A DNA stretch of 64,000 nt from Caenibius sp. WL (GCF_019803445.1 NZ_CP081844.1:1252501-1316500), one strand, 5' to 3'; positions 1 through 8,561 are shown, counted from the first letter of the stretch. The notes: generated from the sequence alone by a model not told the origin. A program made the numbers and translations.

Positions 1-360
1 GCCCGGCGCGGCGGCCAGCGCGGCGAGATCGGCGGGGGTGAGCAGCGGCAGGTCGGCGTGGAGGACCAGCAGGGCGTCGGCGGGCGGCACCTGCCGCGCC
101 GCTTCCGCCAGTTGCGGGTTCAGCCCTTCGGCCATGGGCGCGATGGTGCGGTCGGCCCCGGCGGCCAGCGCCGCCTGCGCCGCATCCTCGCCCGTGGCCA
201 CGACCAGCACCGGCTGCGCCGGGAACGCCGCTTTCGCCACGCGCACGGTGCGGGTGAGCAATGCGGCGCTAAGCGCGGCGCGTTCCGCCTCGCTCAGCAC
301 GGGGGCCAGCCTGCGCTTGGCATGGGGGAACGATTTGGCCGGGATCAGCGTCCAGAGCAT
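1..360 (-). CDS. cofC: CofC, phospholactate/phosphoglycerate guanylyltransferase (partial)
   Basis: The first 120 codons are present and the gene continues past base 1. CofC/FbiD activates a three-carbon phosphoacid (2-phospholactate, phosphoenolpyruvate or 3-phosphoglycerate) with GTP to give the guanylylated donor used by CofD in F420 synthesis. The N-terminus has the nucleotidyltransferase signature IPAKSFPHAKRRLAPVLS (residues 6-23), and LHADLPLLTPADL (about 100-112) is the conserved metal/nucleotide-binding segment. The ATG at 360 lies 3 bases past the cofD stop, so cofC is a distal gene of the operon. The residues that choose the phosphoacid lie partly outside the window, so the donor cannot be assigned. 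Family identification is firm from motif plus context. Confidence 0.88.
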   Translation of the reverse strand, partial: MLWTLIPAKSFPHAKRRLAPVLSEAERAALSAALLTRTVRVAKAAFPAQPVLVVATGEDAAQAALAAGADRTIAPMAEGLNPQLAEAARQVPPADALLVLHADLPLLTPADLAALAAAPG

Positions 361-363
361 CGG

Positions 364-1323
364 TCAAGCGGCCGCGCGGCGCAGCCTTTCGGCAAAGGCG
401 AGAACCGCGCGGGCCAGCGCCTCCTTGGTGGCGAGATCGTGCATCACCGTGGGCTGCACATCGGCCGCCATGCCGAGCGCGGCGACATCGCTTTGCAGGG
501 CCCGGTCGGTCTCGTCGAGCACGTAGCCATCGGCGATTCCGGCGTAGAACCCGGCCACGGCGCTGGCGGTGACGGGCAGGCCCAGTTCCTCCATCAGCTT
601 GGCGGTGGGGCCCTTGATCGCCTGCCCGCCGACGATCGGGGACACCGCGATCACGGGCGCGGCGGTTGTGGCCAGCGCGTCACGCAAGGCGGGCATGGCG
701 AGCAGCGGGGCGATGCTGAGCCACGGGTTTGAAGGGCAGACGATCACCGCCTCCAGCGCCGGATCGGCCAGCGCGGCCATGGCATCGGGGTTGGGGCGGG
801 CGGTCTGCGCGCCCTGATAGGCGATGGCCCGCACCGCCGGTTGTGCGCGGCGGCCGACGAAATAGCGCTGGAAGGCCAGCGTGCCCTCGTCGGTGTCGAG
901 CACGGTGCGCACCGGATCGTCCGCCATCGGCCACAGCGCCGGGGCCACGCCCAGCCTGCGCGCCACATCGGCGGTGATCGCGGACAGGCTCTCGCCCGCG
1001 GCGAGCCGCCGGGTCCGCTCGACATGCAGCGCCAGATCGCGGTCGCCGAGATTGAACCAGTCTTCCCCGCCCAGCAGCCTGAGCTGATCCATGAAAGCCC
1101 ATGTTTCGCCAGCCAGACCCCAACCGAGTTCGGTGTTGTTCAGCCCGGCCAGCGTATAAGTGACGGTATCGACATCGGGCGAGACGGCGAGGCCCAGATG
1201 CTCGAAATCGTCCCCGGTGTTGACGAGGATCGCCAGGTCCTCCGGCGGCAGGACATGCGACAGGCCGAGCGCGAGCTTGGCCCCGCCGATCCCGCCGCAC
1301 AGCGCGAGGACACGCACCCTCAT
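364..1323 (-). CDS. cofD: CofD/FbiA, phosphoacid transferase of F420 synthesis
   Basis: CofD transfers the guanylylated phosphoacid made by CofC onto the deazaflavin Fo, giving F420-0 or its dehydro form, with release of GMP. The 319-residue protein has family length. It begins with the glycine-rich GGIGGAKLALGL (10-21), followed by NTGDD (35-39), which binds nucleotide and metal, GWGLAGETW (67-75) and LGDRD (92-96), all family hallmarks. The start ATG overlaps the cofE stop as ATGA, indicating translational coupling. It sits between cofE and cofC in the same operon. Whether it uses a phospholactate, phosphoglycerate or phosphoenolpyruvate donor cannot be decided from the sequence. Confidence 0.95.
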   Translation of the reverse strand: MRVRVLALCGGIGGAKLALGLSHVLPPEDLAILVNTGDDFEHLGLAVSPDVDTVTYTLAGLNNTELGWGLAGETWAFMDQLRLLGGEDWFNLGDRDLALHVERTRRLAAGESLSAITADVARRLGVAPALWPMADDPVRTVLDTDEGTLAFQRYFVGRRAQPAVRAIAYQGAQTARPNPDAMAALADPALEAVIVCPSNPWLSIAPLLAMPALRDALATTAAPVIAVSPIVGGQAIKGPTAKLMEELGLPVTASAVAGFYAGIADGYVLDETDRALQSDVAALGMAADVQPTVMHDLATKEALARAVLAFAERLRRAAA

Positions 1324-2081
1324 CGGAACATGTCCCGGTCGCGCGGGCGCAGCAGATCACGCGCCGCACCGTCGCCGGTGACGGTGAGCCCGCGCAGCAG
1401 CACGGCGGGGCAGCGTTCGTCCGCCTGCCCCATCAGCAGCGAAGCGGCGGCGGCCACTTCGTCGGCCAGCCCCAGTTCAGTGGTTTCCAGCAGGCGACCG
1501 TGCATATCGGGCTGGCCCCGCAGGTCGAGCAGCGCAGGCATCCCGGCAACGCCGATGGCGGTGCCCACGGTGCCCTGCCGCCAGGCGCGGCCGATGCTGT
1601 CGATGATGACCACGGCGGGGGCCACGCCGGTGCGCCGCTCCAGCGCGGCGCGCAGGGCGCGGGCGCTGGCGTCCGGGTCTTCGGGCAGCAGCAGCACGCT
1701 TTCCCCGTCCGCAGCGACATTGGAGGCATCGATCCCGGCATTGGCCAACACCATGCCGCGCACATCCTCCACCACGACCAGCCCTTCGCGCTGGCGCAGC
1801 ACCGTGTGCGTTTCGCGCAGCAGCAGTTCGCACAGGCGCGGGTCCTTGCCCGTCACCCCTGCCAGTTCCTCCGCCGGGGGGGTGGGGGTGACATCGGCAA
1901 GGCGCACGCCGCGCCCTTCGGCCTTGGAAACGATCTTCTGCGCCAGCGCGATCACATCGCCCGGCTGGAGCGTCTCCCCGGCGGCGGTGAGGGCATCCGT
2001 CAGCAGCGCCGCGAGATCATCCCCCGCGGCGACATCGCCGATTGCGTCCAGCCCGACTGCCGTCAGGCGGCGGGCGCTCAC
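1320..2081 (-). CDS. cofE: CofE, F420-0:gamma-glutamyl ligase (no nitroreductase domain)
   Basis: CofE adds gamma-linked glutamates to F420-0 using GTP, which sets the tail length. The chosen start is a GTG at 2081 that overlaps the npdG stop (GTGA), giving 253 residues, the normal length for stand-alone CofE. Upstream codons in this frame read through npdG and look non-coding. Conserved segments include LQPGDVIALAQKIVSKAEG and, downstream, DSIGRAWRQGTVG and LRGQPDMHGRLLETTELGLAD. The protein stops after the ligase domain. Actinobacterial FbiB carries an extra C-terminal FMN domain that reduces dehydro-F420, and no such domain is fused here or encoded nearby in the window. Confidence 0.93.
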   Translation of the reverse strand: MSARRLTAVGLDAIGDVAAGDDLAALLTDALTAAGETLQPGDVIALAQKIVSKAEGRGVRLADVTPTPPAEELAGVTGKDPRLCELLLRETHTVLRQREGLVVVEDVRGMVLANAGIDASNVAADGESVLLLPEDPDASARALRAALERRTGVAPAVVIIDSIGRAWRQGTVGTAIGVAGMPALLDLRGQPDMHGRLLETTELGLADEVAAAASLLMGQADERCPAVLLRGLTVTGDGAARDLLRPRDRDMFR

Positions 2082-2752
2082 GCCAGGTCCGGGATGCCGG
2101 TGATGCGGATGCCCGCGCCGTCGGCCACCTTGTACCGCTTGTTGATCGCGATCAGGACGGAAGTCAGCGCTTCGGCCGCCGCCGAATTGGCCAGCGGGCC
2201 TGCATGGATCGCGGTGATGCCGATGGCCTTGGCCAGCTGGCACACCACTTCGCGCGCATCGACATCGTCACCCGCCACCAGAACGTCGCAGTTCACGTCG
2301 CTGTCCAGATCGGCCAGTTGATGGGCGGAAACGTTCTGGAACGCGGCGACCACGCGCACGCTTTCGCCCAGCTTCTTCTGCAGCGCTTCGACGGCGGAGC
2401 CGCCTTCGGGCAATTGCACGCGGGCAACTTTGGGCGGGACCAGCGGCACGGTCACGTCGATCAGGATCTTGTCGCCTAGATGGGCGCGCACTTCCTCGGC
2501 CAATGCCTGCTGCCCGGTATAGGGCACGGCGAGGACGACGATTTCGCCCGCCGCTGCCGCATCGGCATTGGCCAGCCCGCGCACATTGCCGCCGGTCCTC
2601 GTGGCCATTTCGGCGGCGGCATCCGCCGCGCGGCCCGCATCGCGCGAACCGATGACGACGGGAAAGCCCGCCTTGGCCCAGCGCGCGGCAAGACCGGCGC
2701 CTTCGTGCCCGGTGCCGCCCAGAACCGCGATTACTGCCTTGCTGTCAGCCAT
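2078..2752 (-). CDS. npdG: NADPH-dependent F420 reductase
   Basis: This cytoplasmic Fno/NpdG-type enzyme moves hydride between NADPH and F420 and so supplies F420H2. The ATG at 2752 gives 224 residues starting MADSKAVIAVLGGTGHEG. The GGTGHEG loop (12-18) and the IGSRD segment ending at residue 38, which should recognise the NADP 2'-phosphate, are in the expected places. NVSAHQLADL and the closing IRITGIPDL match the family C-terminal half. A GGAAGG ribosome-binding sequence lies inside the end of fbiC, which overlaps npdG by 8 bases. In-frame codons upstream of 2752 lie within fbiC and are not expected to be translated in this frame. It is the only F420-reducing enzyme seen in the window. Confidence 0.94.
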   Translation of the reverse strand: MADSKAVIAVLGGTGHEGAGLAARWAKAGFPVVIGSRDAGRAADAAAEMATRTGGNVRGLANADAAAAGEIVVLAVPYTGQQALAEEVRAHLGDKILIDVTVPLVPPKVARVQLPEGGSAVEALQKKLGESVRVVAAFQNVSAHQLADLDSDVNCDVLVAGDDVDAREVVCQLAKAIGITAIHAGPLANSAAAEALTSVLIAINKRYKVADGAGIRITGIPDLA

Positions 2753-5153
2753 GTCGAACCAGTGTTCCTTCCAGTTTGCTGTTGTCCCGCCGCTTTGTCG
2801 GGGCGGTCTGTACCATGGGGGTGAGCGGCTGCGCATTGCGCCCCGCCGCGATCCGTTCGTCCGAAACGGGGCCATAGAGCGTGCTGCGCTGGCCGCACAC
2901 CCGGCCCTCGCCCGCGATCACGCGCTCCATCGTGGCGGGGGCCCATTCCTGCCCGTGTTCGGCGCCCGCCGCGCGCGAAATGCTTTCGTTCATCAAAGTG
3001 CCGCCAAGATCGTTGACGCCCGCCGCCAGCGCCGCGCGCACGCCGGTTTCGCCCATCTTGACCCACGAAACCTGGATATTGGGGATCACCGGGTGCAGCA
3101 CGATCCGCGCCACGGCATGCATCAGCACCGCCTCGCGGAAGGTGGGGCCAGGCCGTGCGCCACCCTTGCGATAGATCGGCGCTTCCATCGCGACGAACGG
3201 CAGGGGGACGAATTCGGTGAAGCCGCCGGTGCGTTCCTGCAAGGCGCGGATGCGCAGCAGGTGGCGGGCCTGATGTTCGGGCCGTTCGATATGGCCGTAC
3301 ATGATCGTGGCGGTGGTGCGCAGGCCGACGCTGTGCGCGGCTTCGATCACTTCGAACCATTCGGCGGTGGTCAGCTTTTCGGGGCAGAGCGTTTCACGCA
3401 CTTCGTCGTCGAGGATTTCCGCCGCCGTGCCCGGCAGGCTGCCCAGCCCCGCATCGCGCAGCAGAGTGAGGAATTCCGCGATGCCGATGCCCAGCGAATC
3501 CGCCCCGTGGCGCACTTCCAGCGGGGAGAAAGCGTGGACGTGCATCGCCGGGGCCCCCGCTTTGGCGGCGGCGAGCAGATCGAGATAGGTCTGCCCGGTG
3601 TAATGCGGGTGGATGCCGCCCTGCATGCAGACTTCGGTCGCCCCGCGATCCCACGCCTCGGCGGTGCGGCGGGTGACTTCGGCCAGATCGAGATCGTAGG
3701 CGGGCCCGCGCAGTTCGGCGGCCAGTTTGCCTTTGGAGAAAGCGCAGAACGCGCACTTGTGGAAGCAGATGTTGGTGTAATTGATATTGCGGTTGACGAC
3801 GAAGCGCACCGTCTCGCCCGCCGTCTCCTGCCGCAGTGTGTCCGCCGCCGTGCAGACGGCATCGAAATCGGGCCCGCGTGCCGCCAGCAGCGCGACGACC
3901 GCCGCTTCGCTCAGCGTCTTGCCCGCAGCCACATCGCCCAGCGCGGCGGCAATGCGCGGATCGCGGATGGCGCCGGGGTTCAGCGTCAGTTCGGGCGCGG
4001 GTTCCGCCCCGCCGACGCGCCAGCCATCGCTGCGCGGCAGGCCCTGCGTATCCATCGCTTCGCGCAAGGGGCGATGCAGCGCCGGGTCCTGCCAGCGATT
4101 GAGATCGAGCAGGTGCGAGGGATGCACCGCGAACCGTTCCGCCAGAATGCCGCCATGCGCGGCGGTTTCTTCCGCAAGGCGCGCAATCGCGGGCCACGGG
4201 GCCTCGGGGTTGACGTGATCGGGGGTGACGGGGGAAACGCCGCCCCAGTCGTTGATTCCTGCATCGATCAGTTCGCCGAAGCCGCTGCCCGCCAGATTGG
4301 GCGGGGCCTGGATGGTCATGCCGGGGCCGAAGCACAGGCGCGCCACGGCGATGGTCCACAGCAGGTCTTCCCGGTCCGGCTCGTCGGCAAAGGCCATGCG
4401 GGTATCGGCCTTGGCGCGGAAATTCTGGACGATAATTTCCTGAATGTGGCCGTATTGTTCGTGCAGATCGCGCAGGGCGAACAGCGCGTCGATCCGCTCC
4501 TCCCGCGTTTCGCCGATGCCGATCAGGATGCCGCTAGTGAAGGGTATCTGCAATTCGCCCGCATCGCGGATGCAGGCGAGCCGCACCGCCGGGTCCTTGT
4601 CGGGCGAGCCGAAATGCGGGCCGCCGCGTTCGCAGAGGTGCTGCGCGGTGCTTTCCAGCATGATCCCCTGCGAAATCGATACCGTGCGCAGCGCGGCCAG
4701 TTCTTCCCGCGTCATCACCCCCGGATTGGCGTGGGGGAACAGGCTGGTTTCTTCCAGCACCAGGCGGCACATCGCGGCGAGATATTCGATAGTGCTGGCA
4801 TAGCCGAGATCGGCCAGTTCCTCCCGCGCGGCGCGATAGCGCAGTTCGGGCTTGTCCCCCAGTGTGAACAGCGCTTCGCGGCACCCGGCCATTTCGCCCG
4901 CGCGGGCGATGGCCAGCACTTCATCGGGGCTGAGGAAATTGCGCTGCCCCTTCTGTGGGGGCTTAGCGAACGTGCAGTAGGAGCACACGTCGCGGCACAG
5001 GTGGGTCAGCGGGATGAACACCTTGCGCGAATAAGTGACGAGCGCGCCGAAGCCCTGATCGCGCAGGGCGGCGGCGCGCGCCATCAGCGCATCGAGCGGT
5101 TCTTCCGCCGCGATGCGCCGCAATTCGGCCTGGCTGATCCCGTTGCCGGTCAT
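2745..5153 (-). CDS. fbiC: FbiC, fused CofG/CofH 7,8-didemethyl-8-hydroxy-5-deazaflavin (Fo) synthase
   Basis: FbiC makes Fo from tyrosine and 5-amino-6-ribitylaminouracil using two radical-SAM modules. The 802-residue protein has both. The N-terminal CofG-like half has its Fe-S cysteines at 53, 57 and 60 (CRDVCSYC), and the C-terminal CofH-like half at 463, 467 and 470 (CFHKCAFC). Both have CX3CX2C spacing. Later landmarks include GIGETREERIDAL and TATIMYGHIE. The ATG at 5153 follows the stop of the oxidoreductase gene by 5 bases, and upstream codons in this frame belong to that gene's antiphase. A fused gene is the bacterial arrangement; archaea usually have separate cofG and cofH. Committed step of the pathway. 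Confidence 0.97.
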   Translation of the reverse strand: MTGNGISQAELRRIAAEEPLDALMARAAALRDQGFGALVTYSRKVFIPLTHLCRDVCSYCTFAKPPQKGQRNFLSPDEVLAIARAGEMAGCREALFTLGDKPELRYRAAREELADLGYASTIEYLAAMCRLVLEETSLFPHANPGVMTREELAALRTVSISQGIMLESTAQHLCERGGPHFGSPDKDPAVRLACIRDAGELQIPFTSGILIGIGETREERIDALFALRDLHEQYGHIQEIIVQNFRAKADTRMAFADEPDREDLLWTIAVARLCFGPGMTIQAPPNLAGSGFGELIDAGINDWGGVSPVTPDHVNPEAPWPAIARLAEETAAHGGILAERFAVHPSHLLDLNRWQDPALHRPLREAMDTQGLPRSDGWRVGGAEPAPELTLNPGAIRDPRIAAALGDVAAGKTLSEAAVVALLAARGPDFDAVCTAADTLRQETAGETVRFVVNRNINYTNICFHKCAFCAFSKGKLAAELRGPAYDLDLAEVTRRTAEAWDRGATEVCMQGGIHPHYTGQTYLDLLAAAKAGAPAMHVHAFSPLEVRHGADSLGIGIAEFLTLLRDAGLGSLPGTAAEILDDEVRETLCPEKLTTAEWFEVIEAAHSVGLRTTATIMYGHIERPEHQARHLLRIRALQERTGGFTEFVPLPFVAMEAPIYRKGGARPGPTFREAVLMHAVARIVLHPVIPNIQVSWVKMGETGVRAALAAGVNDLGGTLMNESISRAAGAEHGQEWAPATMERVIAGEGRVCGQRSTLYGPVSDERIAAGRNAQPLTPMVQTAPTKRRDNSKLEGTLVRHG

Positions 5154-5158
5154 GCGGA

Positions 5159-6031
5159 TCAGAGCTTCGCGATCACCTGATCGGCGAAACGCGAGAGATC
5201 GTCGATCTTCTGCTGCAGCGGCTGGGTGTCTTCTTCCACCGCGTAGAGGCTGCGGAACGCGATCGGCATGTCGGTCACACCGATATCCTGATAGTGCTTC
5301 ACCAGGTCCAGCGTCATTTCGCCCATGGCGGTGGCGAAAATGCGGAACGGCTTGTCCTGCGTGCCGTATTCGACGCGGTATTGCTGGATCTTGGCCAGCA
5401 TCGCGGCCATTTCCTCGCGCGTGCCGTTGCCCGCGTGCATGAACCCGTCGTTGCGGGCGGCGCGCTTGAACGCGGCGTCGGAGAAGCCGCCGATCAGGAT
5501 CGGCAGCGGCTTGGTCGGCACCGGGTTCAGCTTGACCGGATCGAGATCGTAGAATTCGCCGTGGTATTCGAAATAGCCGCCCGCGCAGAGGCCGCGCACG
5601 ATATCGATGCATTCATCGAAACGCTTGCCGCGCTTGGCGAAATCGACGCCCATCGCCTTGTAGTCTTCCGGCCACACGCTGAGGCCGACGCCGAGATTGA
5701 AGCGGTTGTTGGTCAGCGCCGCGATGGAGGAGGCAAGCTTGGCCGAATAGAGCGGCGGGCGCACCGGCAGCTTGACCACGTTGGTCGTCATTTCCAGCTT
5801 GGTGGTGGCGATGCCGATGGCGGTCGCCATGATAAAGCTTTCGATGAACGGCTTGTTTTCGAGGAATTCGCGGCCACCGTCCTCGGTGTAGGAATACTCG
5901 GTGTCCGAGGCCTTGGGATAGATCAGGCTGTCGGGGATGACATAGCCGGCATAGCCGTTCGCTTCCGCCGCTTGCGCAAGCGGGATGTAGTTCGAAACGG
6001 CCGTCATGGCTTCGGCGTAGTGGAACCGCAT
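5159..6031 (-). CDS. LLM-class F420-dependent oxidoreductase
   Basis: This is a luciferase-like monooxygenase-fold TIM-barrel protein of 290 residues. The family binds F420 or FMN and typically transfers hydride to an enone, alcohol or nitro group. Supporting segments are the N-terminal AEANGYAGYVIPDSL, LEMTTNVVKLPVRPPL with the family's early beta-bulge region, RFNLGVGLSVWPEDYKAMG, and KPLPILIGGFSDAAFKRAAR with the conserved glycine-rich strand. GGGAGAG precedes the ATG at good distance. It is first in an operon that otherwise encodes F420 synthesis and reduction, which strongly suggests F420 rather than FMN. Its substrate is unknown; nearby catabolic genes make a cyclic enone plausible (inference). 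Confidence 0.9.
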   Translation of the reverse strand: MRFHYAEAMTAVSNYIPLAQAAEANGYAGYVIPDSLIYPKASDTEYSYTEDGGREFLENKPFIESFIMATAIGIATTKLEMTTNVVKLPVRPPLYSAKLASSIAALTNNRFNLGVGLSVWPEDYKAMGVDFAKRGKRFDECIDIVRGLCAGGYFEYHGEFYDLDPVKLNPVPTKPLPILIGGFSDAAFKRAARNDGFMHAGNGTREEMAAMLAKIQQYRVEYGTQDKPFRIFATAMGEMTLDLVKHYQDIGVTDMPIAFRSLYAVEEDTQPLQQKIDDLSRFADQVIAKL

Positions 6032-6194
6032 TTTTCTCTCCCGAGGGTAACAAGGTTGGACGCAGTTAGACGAGTCTGCCCGCGCAAAACAAGGGGGACA
6101 CAGGTGTTATATCGATACGCCCGCCCGCCGTGCATCGCTGCGCACCGGTTTCCCGGATCGGGAAGCCGCGCGGCGATGCCGGATCGGGATCGGA
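6032..6194 (-). promoter_or_regulatory. Leader of the F420 operon
   Basis: 163 bases separate the MFS gene from the operon. AGACGAGTCT at 6068-6077 is a short dyad (AGAC/GTCT). No convincing -35/-10 pair was recognised, so read-through from the MFS gene is possible. Confidence 0.25.
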
Positions 6195-7514
6195 TCAGGC
6201 GTTGGCACGGGCAAGGTCGGCTTTGAACGAGCGCGCGGCCAGCGCGGCAAGAATGGCCCCCGCCAGCACCAGAACCGTCATCGAAAGCAGACTGTACCGC
6301 ATCGCATCGTGCGCGAACAGCGGCGTGAGGAAATCGCTGGCCAGCCCGGCGATCGGCGGGCCGAGCACGCTGCCGATCAGATTGATGATGACCACGAACA
6401 CGCCCACGGCCTGGGCCCGTTCGCCGGGCGGGATCAGCCGCGAGATCGCGCCATAGGCGGGCGCGGTCCACAGCGCGCTGACATAGGCGCTGGTGATCAG
6501 CAGCACCGCGACTCCGGGGGCGCTGAAGCCGCCGAACCCGAAGCGGATGCCGCCGGGAAGCAGGAACGTGACGACCAGGATCGGGATCGTGGCGAACAAG
6601 CCGATAGCGGGAATGCGCAATTGCCAGCTTTCGTTGCGATGGCGCAGCTTGTCGACCAGCATGCCGCTGCTCACCACGCCCAGCACGCCGCCGACGGCGG
6701 AACCGATCCCCAGCCAGGTGCCGGTTTCGAGCACGGTGAGCCCGTGGGAGCGGGTGAGATAGGCCGGTAGCCAGGTGATCCCGGCATAGCCGAAAATGTT
6801 GTACACCCCGACGCCGAGCGCGATGTAGCGCAGCGATGGCGTGGCGAGGTAGCGCTTGATCGCCTGCGCCATGCTCGTATCCATGCCCGGCGCGGCGGCG
6901 GTGGCCACGGTGCGGGCCTGTTTCGGCCCGGTCAGCCAGATCAGTACGCCCAGCGCGACACCGGGCAGCGACAGGGCGATGAACGCGGTCTGCCAGCCCC
7001 AGTGGGCGGCGATGGCGGCGCCGCCCGCCAGCCCCGCCATCACCCCCAGTTGCGAGGCAGAGGTGAGGACGCCGAGCGCGGTGGAGCGCCGCCGTTCGCT
7101 GAACAGGCCGGCGACCATGGCTTGCGAGGACGGCATGGCGCCGGCTTCGCCGACCCCCACCAGAACCCGCGCGATGCCCATCTGGACGATATTGCCGACC
7201 ACGCCGCAGGCCGCGCTGGCGAGGCTCCAGACAGTGGCCGAGATCGCGACCACGCTACGCCGCGACCAGCGATCGCCCAGCCGCGCGAGGGGAAGCGTGA
7301 ACAGCACGAAGCTGATCATGAACGCGGGCCCGCCCAGCAGGCCCAGCACCGAATCGCTGGTGCCGAACGCTTTCTTGATATCGGGAATCAGGATCGAAAA
7401 CACGAACCGGTCAGCATAACTGAGCGTGTTGATCGCCAGGAGCAGAATGAGAACGTAGCCCGCATAGAGGCCAGAGCGATTTTCCGCGGTGTCGTGCGAA
7501 TCCGGACCGTTCAC
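6195..7514 (-). CDS. MFS transporter, spinster-like
   Basis: A 439-residue major facilitator with about twelve hydrophobic segments in the inner membrane. The first membrane helix is followed by the DRFVFSILIPDIKKAFGTSD loop typical of the spinster-like/organic-acid MFS group, and LARLGDRWSRRSV is the MFS motif A between helices 2 and 3. The start is a GTG at 7514, chosen because GGGAG lies 6 bases upstream; an earlier in-frame ATG at 7607 has no ribosome-binding site and would add a polar, arginine-rich extension. It lies upstream of the F420 operon on the same strand and divergent from an SDR gene. Substrate cannot be predicted. Confidence 0.85.
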   Translation of the reverse strand: MNGPDSHDTAENRSGLYAGYVLILLLAINTLSYADRFVFSILIPDIKKAFGTSDSVLGLLGGPAFMISFVLFTLPLARLGDRWSRRSVVAISATVWSLASAACGVVGNIVQMGIARVLVGVGEAGAMPSSQAMVAGLFSERRRSTALGVLTSASQLGVMAGLAGGAAIAAHWGWQTAFIALSLPGVALGVLIWLTGPKQARTVATAAAPGMDTSMAQAIKRYLATPSLRYIALGVGVYNIFGYAGITWLPAYLTRSHGLTVLETGTWLGIGSAVGGVLGVVSSGMLVDKLRHRNESWQLRIPAIGLFATIPILVVTFLLPGGIRFGFGGFSAPGVAVLLITSAYVSALWTAPAYGAISRLIPPGERAQAVGVFVVIINLIGSVLGPPIAGLASDFLTPLFAHDAMRYSLLSMTVLVLAGAILAALAARSFKADLARANA

Positions 7515-7726
7515 ACACTTCTCCCAATATCTCTGTCGTTGCGGCGATATAGAGCGGTTTCCGGGCCGCCGGTCCAGCGCGCTGGGAAAATTTTTTACCG
7601 CAGTCAAAATTTATTACATTTTGTCACGATTATACGCTTGTTTCGGCCACCTGCGGCGGGGGCGACTCTTGCCGTTGCCCGGCGGCGGCCCTACCACCGG
7701 GCGATCAACCACAATGAGGATCGAAT
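7515..7726. promoter_or_regulatory. Divergent intergenic region
   Basis: 212 bases between the divergent MFS and SDR genes. About 7587-7640 is an AT-rich island with runs of A and T in otherwise GC-rich DNA and is the likeliest promoter location. No defined operator was recognised. Confidence 0.35.
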
Positions 7727-8491
7727 ATGGCGCGCACAGTTCTTATCACCGGCGCGGCGTCGGGCATTTGCCGGGCGACGGCGGACGCCTGCCGGGCGGC
7801 GGGCGACCGGGTGATTACCGTGGATATGCACGATGCCGATATCGTCGCCGACCTGACCACGGCCGAAGGCCGGGCCACGTTGGTGAGCGAGGCGGAACGG
7901 CTGGCCCCGGAAGGGCTCGACGCGGTGCTGGCGGGTGCGGGCCTGTCGCGCGCGGACATGCCGCGCGAAACCGTGGCGGTGAACTATTTCGGCGCGGTGG
8001 CGACGCTGGAAGGGCTGCGGCCGCTGCTCGCCAAATCCGCCCGCCCGCGCGCCGTGGTGATCTGTTCGACCGCCGCGATGCTGCCGGGCAACGATCAACT
8101 GGTCGACACCTGCCTTGCGGGCGATGAAGCGGCGGCGCTGGACATTGCCGCCGCCGCCCCGCGTTCGGTCTATCCGGATTCCAAGCGCGCCATCGCCAAG
8201 TGGCTGCGCCGCACGGCGGGCAGCCCGGAATGGGCCGGTTCGGGCATTCTGCTGAACGGCGTCGGACCGGGCGTCGTCGAAACCGCGATGACCGCGCCGA
8301 TGCTGAAAGACCCGCAGATGATCGAGATGATCAAACTGTCGAACCCGATGGTGGTGGACGGCTACGCCAAGCCGGAAGAAATCGCCGAATTGCTGGTCTT
8401 CCTGCTCGGCTACACCAACCACTATCTCGTCGGCCAGCTGATCTATATCGATGGCGGCACCGATGTGGTGATGCGGCCTGAACAGGTCTGA
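7727..8491 (+). CDS. HsdA-like SDR (3-alpha-hydroxysteroid dehydrogenase/carbonyl reductase family)
   Basis: A 254-residue short-chain dehydrogenase. Catalytic residues Ser114, Tyr149 and Lys153 (YPDSK) are present. The cofactor loop reads TGAASGIC, so the last glycine of TGxxxGxG is Cys15. From memory, the chain resembles Comamonas testosteroni 3-alpha-HSD/CR in several places: ADLTTAEGR (41-49), VAVNYFGA (83-90) and the C-terminal IDGGTDVVMRP. That family oxidises and reduces 3-hydroxy/3-oxo steroids and other carbonyls. A ribosome-binding GAGGA precedes the ATG. It stands alone, divergent from the MFS gene. Steroid specificity is inference from similarity. Confidence 0.85.
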   Translation: MARTVLITGAASGICRATADACRAAGDRVITVDMHDADIVADLTTAEGRATLVSEAERLAPEGLDAVLAGAGLSRADMPRETVAVNYFGAVATLEGLRPLLAKSARPRAVVICSTAAMLPGNDQLVDTCLAGDEAAALDIAAAAPRSVYPDSKRAIAKWLRRTAGSPEWAGSGILLNGVGPGVVETAMTAPMLKDPQMIEMIKLSNPMVVDGYAKPEEIAELLVFLLGYTNHYLVGQLIYIDGGTDVVMRPEQV

Positions 8492-8561
8492 GCCACCGCG
8501 GACGGGCAGCGAGGGAAGCGATCTAAGGCCGCATCCGGCCTTTCCCCGCTTCCTCTGCCAA

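Noticed and set aside
2568-5180. A plus-strand open frame opposite fbiC
   Set aside because: FbiC has two radical-SAM cysteine motifs and correct length; the opposite frame is a shadow.
6195-7514. Sigma-54 promoter motif in the MFS coding end (TTGGCACGGGCAAGG)
   Set aside because: The spacing and -12 element do not match TGGCAC-N5-TTGC, and it lies inside the gene.
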